This document shows positions 11,201 to 20,000 of a DNA stretch of 64,000 nucleotides, in pieces. The stretch spans positions 4,691,501 through 4,755,500 of the forward strand of contig NC_092668.1 of NCBI RefSeq assembly GCF_032118995.1, read 5' to 3'. The stretch comes from Asterias amurensis (lineage: Eukaryota; Echinodermata; Asteroidea; Forcipulatida; Asteriidae). The position numbers and the translations under genes were made by a program. The notes beneath the pieces were generated by a model. The model saw only the letters and a list, made by a program, of their open reading frames with translations. It did not search any database and was not told the DNA's origin. How positions within the stretch are numbered: the first letter of the stretch is position 1; each line of letters opens with the position of its first letter.

Positions 11201-14167
11201 CATTTAAAGGCACTGGACACTATTGGTACAAGTAATTACCAAAAATAATTGTTAGCATAGAAAATTACTTAAAGGAACACGTTGCCTTGGATCACACGAG
11301 TTGGTCAAGACAAAAGCGTTTGTAACCGTTTTTTATAAAATGCATATGGTTGGAAAGATGTTTTTAAAAGTAGAATACAATGATCCACACAAGTTTGCTC
11401 GAACTTGCCTGGTTTTCCTTCTACTGTGCGAACTAACATGGTCGGACCATTTATGGGAGTCAAAATTTTGACCCCCATAAATGGCCCTGATGTGTTACTG
11501 TCGACGAGGTAAAAAGAAAACCACGCAATTTCGAGGCCATGTTTGTGTGGATCATTGTATTCTACTTTTACAACATCTTTCTACCCATGCATTTTATAAA
11601 AACAGGTTATCAAGCGCTTTTCAAAGACTAACTCGACCGATCCAAGGCAACGTTGCTCCTTTAATGAGGTAATGAGCTGTTGATAGCATAAAACATTGTG
11701 GAAAACCACTCCTTCGAAGAAATGTACCTGTAGTTTTTGAGAAAGAGGTAATTTCTCACTGAAAGGTTTGAAGTGAATTCGAGACCTCAGCTGCGATATC
11801 AAATTCAAGCATCTGAAAGCACACAACTTCGTGCAACAAGAGTTTTTTTTCTTTCATTATTATCTCTTAACTTCAAGGTCCAGGTGAGCTCAATTTTTCA
11901 CAGGTTTGTTATTTTTATGCATATGTTGAGATACACCAAGTGAGAAGACTGGTCTTTGACAATTAGGTGTCCAGTGCCTTTATATGTGGATGTGTAAAGA
12001 GATTCAGTCAAGCCTTGAACTATCTAACTCCCATAAGTGCTCAACGCAGTGCTCAGTCAGTTGGGAAAATAGAATGTGCTGAGGATCACCTCGGAGTCTT
12101 AGCTTTAACCATCGGCTTGAAGCAGACAATACTTGTACAAATGGATATTATAACAACCCTCTTACTAGTTCTGTATTCTAGTTGGCTAAAACACAGTCAA
12201 GTGGGGTTAACTAAATAGGCTAGTGCTTTAGATTTGCGCCACCATGAACTACACATTCTGCAGGACACCTGGGCGCGCGTTGTTTGAGGGCAATAGTTCC
12301 CCATGCGGGTAAAGTCTCGAACAAAATTGCTGGTCACAGCACCCTCTCATGATGTGAACAGTGCACAGCAACTTAAAAAATGAATCTGGGGAAACTAAAA
12401 GGGTTCTTTTAATTGTTTAAATAACTTTTGATTAAATTGCTCTTAGGCAATTTGTTCAATGTAAAAACAGATTAGTAAAACCCTGAAAAGTTTCTCTTCT
12501 AACTTTGCATACAGACTGGTATTGGGTGTGTTTGATTAGCTTCCCTGGGTCCACCCTGCGGTGCTCACTCGGTTGAGATCATGAAAAGAGCTTATCAAAC
12601 GATCACACTCACCCTTTCGTGGTGACGTCATGCACCTCTCGGGTCACCCCCAAGTGACCCACTTCACAAGCAGGGCACCGGGGGCTGACCCGGGGTGAGC
12701 CCCTGGGAACGACGTCAAAGCTATTTCGAACACCCGGGGGAGACCGGGATCGACCCAGGGAAGCTAATCGAACGCACCCATTATTTGGTCTCTAGTGCAC
12801 ATCTATTTCTTCCTTCGGGCCTGTGAGTGACCAACGAGAGGGACCTATTAGGGTCGCTCACAGTCTCTCGTTAGATAGACATGCATCAGTGACCTCACTA
12901 CCAGTTCATTGTATAATATTCTCACCAAGTTGACCAATGACGCTTGAAACTTCGCCAATTCTTTTTATCTCTTCATTGGAATCTAGAACAACGTCAACCA
13001 GCTCCACCTTGGGTAAATCCTCCAATGGGAAAAAAATAAAATAAATTTGCTAAACTTAAAAATTCCAAAATTCTGACTTATAATGATAAACAAACACATG
13101 ATCAAGTATAACACATTCCAGATAAAAACAGTTGTGCTCGAGTAGCTGTAAGAGAAACCCCTGCAAAATTTTAAAAGAAATTATTAAAAGAAATTCTTTT
13201 CAAATTCTTGAGAAACCTTTTACATAAATGTTCATCATTGAAAGAAAGACTCGGTGAAGCTGTGAACTTACCTTGATGAGAACCTCCTTGAAGGTAGATG
13301 GAAGGCGGCGAGAGACGACCTGGATGTTCTTCATCGCTATCAAGAAACAAAAAAAGGAGACTGTTGAATCACAGAGTTTTTGTTATGAATGGCCTTTTGT
13401 CAGGGTTGTGGCTGAGCAGTCTACATGTAGTTCACTCAACCCGAGCCCTGGTGCTATCAGCAGCAGAGTGTGGGTTGACAAAGAGTGGGTTCGTACCCTG
13501 TCATGAGAATGTGCCCTTGAGCCGAGCAAAGCGCTAAAACGTGAATACTTCATTACCTTACTGTAAAAATTTACCTCAAAACCGGAAAGCATATTCTGCT
13601 TTGAAAGACCAACACTCTGACCTTGATTTTTTCTTGATTTTTTTTTTTTTACCTGTCAATGACGCCTCTATAGCGAGGGTGCCTGTCATCATCGTCAGAA
13701 CTTGAAGAATCACTACTTGAGTCTGTGGAGCTCGAGTCCTCTTCAGTATCACTTTCATCGTCAGATGATGACGAAGATGAAGAAGAAGAAGATAAGGAGC
13801 TGTTGATGTTTTCATCCGTTTCTTGAATTTGCATCATGTTTTCAACAGCTATTACATGGTCCTCTTGTTTACACGTAGTTGTCACAGTATCGGGAGAGTT
13901 TTGTGATTCACTGACACAGCTTGACAGGGCTTGGTTAATATCGACACTAATGTCAGTAAAAACATCTCCTTTACTGTCTATTTGACACACTGACGACTGT
14001 GGATCTGTGAGAGTTGGCGCAACATCTAGTGTGGTGCACTGTTTGGGATCTGAGATGCAGAAATTATTATCTTGAGGCTCTTGTTTAATTGTTATAATCT
14101 CTTTATCACATTCTGTAATGATGTCTCGATGTGATTGAGGAATTTGGTCTTCTTCATCCATCTCCAT
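5245..14167 (-). CDS. NAF1: NAF1, H/ACA ribonucleoprotein assembly factor
   Basis: NAF1 is the nuclear chaperone that holds the Gar1 position while H/ACA snoRNPs and telomerase RNP are assembled. Exons (minus strand, 5' to 3'): 14167-13653, 13336-13272, 13019-12926, 11102-11020, 10136-9976, 9187-9059, 6737-6646, 5732-5245. Exon 1 is acidic and serine-rich (DDESDTEEDSSSTDSSS). Exons 3-5 encode the Gar1-like core, with DRQAIGV running into VFEVFGPV across the exon 4/5 join. Exon 6 has KGSDASWENDEEP and LDFSDDEKE, close to the human protein as I remember it. Exon 8 is Gly/Pro-rich and ends in a run of 14 prolines then GHPTHN. Exons 2-8 join in phase with GT-AG borders; exon 1 to exon 2 does not (see findings). 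Start chosen as the ATG opening the acidic frame. About 540 residues. Confidence 0.93.
5785..6450. mobile_element. Family A-type MITE carrying a nested family B MITE
   Basis: Lies in the last NAF1 intron. Outer ends read AAAGCACTGGACAC and GTGTCCAGTGCCTTTA. The outer element is split by a family B element at 6044-6420. Confidence 0.7.
6044..6420. mobile_element. MITE family B, nested copy
   Basis: Ends GCCATTATACACTTTC and CGAAAGTGTATAACGG are inverted repeats. It interrupts the outer family A sequence that otherwise reads TTTGACAATTACC. Other copies: 45228-45592, 52670-53030, 55019-55397. Confidence 0.7.
7805..7965 (+). repeat. tRNA-derived SINE fragment
   Basis: Contains an A-box-like TAGCTGAGGGGTTCAGCAC and a B-box-like GGGTTTGAGTCTC about 45 bp apart, followed by a non-tRNA body. 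In NAF1 intron 6. Confidence 0.5.
7976..8525. mobile_element. hAT-type MITE with perfect 8-bp target duplication
   Basis: Terminal inverted repeats TAGGCCTGGGCGAA and TTCGCCCAGCACTA. Flanked by identical GAGTTCAC at 7968-7975 and 8526-8533. An 8-bp duplication is the hAT signature. No transposase. A second copy sits at 26376-27030. Confidence 0.85.
8604..8846. mobile_element. Hairpin element family D
   Basis: Left end GGGGCCAATTTCTTAGAGCT, right end AGCTCTATGAAACTGGGCCC. The interior is rich in GCTTAAGC and TGCTTAGC words that can pair with each other. Non-coding. Confidence 0.7.
9484..9632. mobile_element. MITE family C, right half
   Basis: Matches the right half of family C, including CCCATAAATGGCCGACC and the terminal GATCCAAGGCAACGTATTCC. 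The left half is missing. Confidence 0.6.
10187..10314. mobile_element. Hairpin element family D, left-truncated
   Basis: Right end AGCAGCTCTATGAAATTGGG followed by CCC, with AGCTAAGCATAAC words inside. The left terminal repeat is missing. Confidence 0.55.
10429..10599. mobile_element. Hairpin element family D
   Basis: Left end GGCCTGATTTCATAGAGCTG and right end AGCTATATGAAATTGGGCCC. Short diverged copy in NAF1 intron 4. Confidence 0.6.
10666..10798. mobile_element. Hairpin element family E
   Basis: Ends GGGGTCGATTTCATAAA and TTTGTGAAATCCACCCC are imperfect inverted repeats. The interior consists of TTAGGACTAG / CTAGTCCTAA words, so the whole can fold into one hairpin. Other copies at 27561-27679 and 57848-58012. 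Confidence 0.7.
11204..11983. mobile_element. Family A MITE split by family C
   Basis: Outer ends TTAAAGGCACTGGACACTAT and GTGTCCAGTGCCTTTA. The outer element is interrupted at 11269-11664, showing that family C inserted after family A here. Confidence 0.75.
11269..11664. mobile_element. MITE family C, nested copy
   Basis: Starts TTAAAGGAACACGTTGCC and ends GGCAACGTTGCTCCTTTAA, inside a family A element. Flanked by TTAA on both sides. Confidence 0.75.
12523..12780. mobile_element. Small DNA element with about 28-bp inverted ends
   Basis: Left TGGGTGTGTTTGATTAGCTT then CCCTGGGTC; right GACCCAGGG then AAGCTAATCGAACGCACCCA. Rich in GGGTGACC-type words. No clear target duplication. Confidence 0.65.
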
Positions 14168-14334
14168 TGTTCTGTATCTTCAAGAAAAAAAAGAAACAAT
14201 ATTTGGTTGGTTTCAAAACAGAAAATTTATCACATTATATGTTGTTGTTTTTCCATGACCGGGCACTAATTCAAATAACAGTCAAATAAAAAGATTTTGC
14301 CTCATGAAAGATAACATCAATTTGTTATTATGAC

Positions 14335-14620
14335 TAACTAAAAAGATCTACAAGTTCTCTTTTATGCCCACAGTCAGACTATGGAACGCACTCCCTGCAG
14401 ACGTTGTCATCGCTCCCATCAGTTACTGTCTTTACTTTAGGTCACTCACACATCTGATCGTCATCTGACCACACCCATAGATAAGTTTCAACTAGTGTTG
14501 CTTTTACTTGCACCTCCTTAGCTTTTATACATCATCAAGAAGTGGACTTTGTCGAGAACCTGCATAGATGAAACATGATGAAACCCATCCCAATCCCACC
14601 CACCCACCCTTACCATCATG
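14335..14620 (+). mobile_element. LINE 3' fragment
   Basis: A frame beginning near 14366 reads MPTVRLWNALPADVV, the C-terminal tail typical of CR1/L2/RTE-like reverse transcriptase ORFs (pattern LWNxLP). Only the tail and a 3' remnant are present, just upstream of the NAF1 start. Confidence 0.5.
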
Positions 14621-14653
14621 TCTAACTCTAAAGTAAAGAGTAAGAGTAAAAGT

Positions 14654-15044
14654 TTAAAGGAACACGTTGCCTTGGATCGGACGAGTTGGTCAAAACAAAA
14701 GCGTTTGTAACCGTTTTTTTATATAATGCATATGGTTGGAAAGATGTTTTAAAAGTAGAATACAATGATCCACACAAGTTTGCCTCCAAATTGCGTGGTT
14801 TTTCTTCTACTGTGCGAACTAACACGGTCAGCCATTTATGGGAGTCAAAATTTTGACCCCCATAAATGGCCGACGTGTTAGTCGACAAGGTAAAAGGAAA
14901 ACCACGTAATTTCGAGGCATGTTTGTGTGGATCATTGTATTCTACTTTTACAACATCTTTCTACCCATATGCATTTTATAAAAAACGGTTACAAACGCTT
15001 TTCAAAGACCAACTCGACCGATCCAAGGCAATGTGTCCCTTTAA
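14654..15044. mobile_element. MITE family C, full copy
   Basis: Starts TTAAAGGAACACGTTGCC and ends GGCAATGTGTCCCTTTAA. The middle contains the palindrome CCATTTATGGGAGTC / GACCCCCATAAATGG. Confidence 0.8.
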
Positions 15045-15169
15045 ACACAGGCCACAGCTATGTACAGTAGTACATCGTTGCGTTGTAGCTCATGTGGAGC
15101 AGCGACAACCTGACCTGACTGCACCTGACCTAGACTAGGGTCCTAGGGTAACAAGCCCGCCCCCCCCCC

Positions 15170-15463
15170 TACTTCTAGAAACTGTAAGGCCTCCCCTGTG
15201 AGCCTTATATATTAGGGGTCACATATTTAGGGCTTTTTTAACGCTATACCTTTTTCAAATCAGCGTTGATGGGTGAAAGTGAGAGTAGGATGGGGAATGC
15301 TCATAGGTGTACAGTATACAGGAAACTTCAGTTCTGGCTGGCTAACGGTCCCAAAACTTTCACTCATCAACACTGATTTGAAAAACGTATAGCGTTAAAA
15401 AAGCCCTAAATATGTGACCCCTATAATAAGGCTCACAGGGGAGCCTTATAGTTTCTAGAAGTA
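15170..15463. mobile_element. Foldback element with arms of about 115 bp
   Basis: Ends TACTTCTAGAAACT and AGTTTCTAGAAGTA. The arms are near-perfect inverted repeats (about 15170-15287 and 15348-15463) around a short unique loop. On the plus strand both flanks are C runs, so the target was C-rich and may have been duplicated. Confidence 0.8.
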
Positions 15464-17082
15464 CCCCCCCCCCCCTCACATCCCAAGTTTATTTAACAAA
15501 ATATATATAACATTTAAAATTAAATGAAACTTTTCAACTTTTGCCTTTTCCCCATCCATCCATTATATGCTGCCATATTTTACTTTCTTTTACAGTTTTA
15601 TTAATAAAATGGAGAGCAAAGGTGCTGGCAGGATATGGAAAGGTTAGTTTTTTCACTAAAACTTTGTCAACAAAACTTGAACTTACATGGAATGCTTGTC
15701 AATGTTAGCACAAAAACACGCAGTTCTTCAAAAGGTCCGCACAGCAGTTGAAACTTGCAACACGTCCCACCACACCACCACGAGCAAAACAAGCGAGGTC
15801 TAAAGAAAAACCAAGCACATGTGTTTTTGTAAACTGCATACAAACGTGCACACAAGTCTCGTCTCCCAACCACAACACAATCCTTTGCACTAAGTTTAGG
15901 GAACAGAACCAGACTGTAGCGGAATGGACATAACAATTTAACTGAGGGCGCACTGCAAAATGTTCTCGTCATCTTGCCCTCAAGAAAGTAACGAAAAAAG
16001 AAAAGTTGAAACATTTTCATGTCTGCCAAAATATTGTCATTCCAAACATACTGAATAAATCAATGTTGTGAATTGCAAAACTTTAAACAATCTGACCAGT
16101 GAAATTATAGACTAACGAAAGTGTATATATTATTTTTACATGAGCATTTTATTAATTTTTTGTTAGCCTATATAATAATATTATAATAACACTGTGAAAT
16201 TAAAGGCCCAATCGCCTTTGGATATCTTCATTGTCTCCTTTGGAAAACATATTATTATCCAAATCCAAATAAATACCTTCTGTGGCGATGAGTGCTGCCT
16301 TGGAGGAATAAAGAACCGGTTCAAAATTTCTATGTGATCAATGAATTACTTAATTTAAATTTTTAGAAATATAGTTCTGTTTATTATTAGTTTTATTATG
16401 TCTATTAATATAAATTTGACAAATTCAAACTACAAGAAAAGTATACGAATAGGATAAAACTCTTAAAAACATGTACAAAATATAGGCCACCTAGTTATAA
16501 TTAATAAAAACTATAAATTTTATTTTTGGCTTTTGAGTTTTTTTCCAAGGTAAGTTTGCTTTGTATATATTTAATCTTAATTTGATCAAAAAGGCAATGT
16601 CAATTAATTGTCAATCAGTGAAAGTGCACAGACAGTTCAGGGTCAAATAGAAGCTCCCTTTTACATCAAGGGGAAACAAAATAAGAAGGTACAGAAAAGA
16701 ACCCATGGCTAAAGTACACGTGTCCACTCAGAGAAAACTTACTCAGAATTGAACCATCGGGGCGTGACTTATCCTAAATATAAGTTGACCTTAAAATATA
16801 ACCTTTCGACTCAGAAGGCAAACAAAAGCTCTTTTATTATTCACTCTCACCGACCTCCAAAGGGTACACCAGTCACCGAAAGATAACAAAGGCGGGGTAT
16901 TGTTATGCTAAACATGCTCACCTGTGTGCGGTTTCGGGGAAGGTTTGTACACGTGTACATACCAGACAGGGGTGTTCCAAATCGGGTACAACTTTCACCC
17001 ACCGTCCCAAGCCCACAAGTGTTGCCTTTCCTGCAGTCGTTTTAACATCATCTCGTAGGGGAATAGTTACTTCTAGATCAAG
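15464..17082. other. Intergenic region upstream of POFUT1
   Basis: No gene recognised. AT-rich with a long open minus frame at 15667-16029 that lacks family features. The POFUT1 promoter should lie in the last few hundred bases; no TATA box or other core element could be called. Confidence 0.4.
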
Positions 17083-20000
17083 ATGGCGAGACTTTCCTTG
17101 GTGGTGTCTTTGGTTGTTGTCTTGATGATGAGGATGTCAGAAAGCAGGAATACTGGTGCATCTCTCGACTGGGATGCGTCTAAAGGATACGTCTTATATT
17201 GCCCATGCTCAGGTAAACATCAACAGAAACCGTCCATCTTTTACGTTCTTGAATTAACAAAAACCATGTTCTAGAAACACTACCTCCATGATTGAAACGT
17301 GCACTTTCGGTGGATGATTAATTAGTTGCAGTCATTAATTAATTATAAAGTGTTACACAACAGTTGATTAATGTAGAAAAGTCCATAAAATTAAACATTC
17401 TGACAGTGGGTGTGTGATCATAGGGAATGATTGTGATGTTTGCCAATCAACGTATAGGGCCTACATAAAAAAAATTGATGTTTTGTTTGATGGTAATGAA
17501 CGTAATGGTTAATTTATTTATCGGTCAAGTGGTTCAGCCATGATTACCGCTGATTTTTCCACCGAGTAGAATAAGTGTTGTCTCTTCTAAATTATTCAAA
17601 GGCAAAACAAAAAATGAGAGAGATTGGATATTGGCAGTAGCTTTGTTTCCTCTTGTTTCAGCTTTGCCGAGTTCACTTGTTTGGAAGATAACAGAAACAA
17701 GTCCCTTTTTTATGTTGACCTGTGTTTTAAATAAGTTTTGAAACAAAATTTTGATTGCGGAATGGCAATTATTACAACTTGCTGTATAAAGGCCAAGAAA
17801 TACATTATAGAGGATTACTGTAGTTTTGATTTTAAATTAATATTTTTGTCATAATGTATAGGTCGGTTTACAGGCCAGGTGGAACAGTTCCTGGGTGCCG
17901 TTCAATTTGCAAAAGCTGTGGGTCGAATTCTGGTCGCACCACCTTTTATCATGTACCCATGTGGTCGGAAAGACCGCCACGACCATTTTGGAGTTCAAGT
18001 GCCTATCCATATGGATAGAAATGTAAGGATTTATTTACTGTAATTTATGCAGGAGATTTGAATATTCATCAACGAGATATGAATATTCAACTCCCACTGC
18101 TGACGACACAGTTAGTCTGAAACACTGCAAACTCATTCAGGAACTGTTCCACCAGGTTTATAAACCATTATCAAAAGTTTGGATGAGCTGCCCATCGCGA
18201 ATCATTAGCTTATCAGGGCCCAATTTCATAGAGCTGCTAAGCACGAAAAAAAGTAGCTATACGCACAACAAAATCGTGCTTATACTGGAATAAGGTTAAC
18301 AGTCAAAGTACCATGTCACGTGTACAAATTCAGACTGGTATCCCGCTCATATTATTATCTGCTCAGCAGAAAAATGTTAAGCAATATTTTTTTTTGCTTA
18401 AGCAGCTCTGTATGAAATTCAAGCTCTGTTGTAATTTTTCTTCAAAGAGCCAAACTTGTCATTATCATCCTTTTATACAGGTCGATTTGGTAACCAGGTG
18501 GAACAGTTCATGGGAGCGTTGCTTTTTGCATCCAAGGTTGACAGAATCTTAGTCGCCCCTCCGTTTATTTCATACCCAAGCGCCCTTCAGGAAAAACCGA
18601 AAAATGTAAGATATGAAGCCACTTAGGCCGAGTAAAAAAAGAAACATGTTTAGCGTCCTGGTTTCTAAAAAAAAAAAATGAAGGAGGAGGTTTTTTTCCT
18701 CGTTTTTTTTTTTTCAAGATATAGCCGCCATTCTTAATGAATTTCAAACACCCATTGTTTTGTTTCTACTGTTCACAATACATAAAATGAACTATGTTGG
18801 ACGAGACATTGATAACATAAAAAATAACATAATACTTTTGAAAAAGGAAGATAAACGGCCTTTTTCTAAAATGGCTGCCCGACACATTTTTTAAGATAAA
18901 CGGCTGGGCTACTTTTAAACTATTTTTTTTTTGCTGGGATCATTAAAATGTATTCCTTTTTTTCCATTAAAAAAAAATCATAACAATAATAAATCATAAA
19001 AAAGGAAGCGGCCTCTTAAAAGGGGGCGGACGAAGGCACTTAACATGTTTCTTTTTTTTACTTGGCCTATGATAAAAAAAAAAATCATCGGATAAGTTTG
19101 GCAAAAATATATTTAGTTTTCACAATGAGTTAAATCATTACGATCCGGGTAGGCCATCTCCCCTATCTACATTATGTGGCCAAATCATAAGATAATAATA
19201 AGTGTGTCCACACACAAAAAACTGCTGAGTCCACACAATTAAGCATAATAATTGTAATAAAAAAGTTTAATATTAATGGACAAGCCAAGACAAGAGAAAA
19301 ACTGGAACGAAATCAAGATGTAAAAAAGAACAAGTAATTTGTGAAACGTTTGAGTGGATAGAATCGTTTGTTTTGGAAGGTCGAGACCGTGAACAATTCA
19401 GAACAAAACAAAACAGAACAAAACAAAACAACAATGAAGAAAGTCCATGGTCACTGAACTATTTATGTGTATAGCACAGCAAATTGCTGGACAAAGTGTA
19501 TCAGTTGCTATAATGTAATCTCAATTTGGCATTCCCCACAGTGTGCACAAAAACAGTTGATCCTAAATTGTTTGCTATGCAGGCCGAAATCGTTCACCGA
19601 TGGTAATATTTCTTGTTTATTATTTTTATGTCTAGGCCTATGTCGCATTCGACGAATATTTTGAGATGGAGGAAATCAAGAAATATTACCCCAACGTGAT
19701 CACCATGGAAACTTTCATGACAGAATTGGCGCCACTTTATTGGAAGGAAGGCAACAGATTCGCTTACTGCTCGAGCGGACTGGCAGATAACAATGACGGC
19801 AAATGCACAAGGGTAAGGAACGTAGATCATTCAGGAAAAAAAAGAACTTTTGAAAACTAGGAAAGTACTTTATAAAAACGCACTAAGCCAGCATATAAAT
19901 GAAAACAATAAGCATTAGGTGTCCGACGAAAATGAAATAATTTATATTTGAAGCAATTTCTTTAAAAAAAATAGTGTGCAAAAATCAAGGCTTTGTTTAT

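Noticed and set aside
15667-16029. Minus-strand open frame of 120 codons between NAF1 and POFUT1
   Set aside because: Cys/Phe-rich, no recognisable family, no nearby exon partner.
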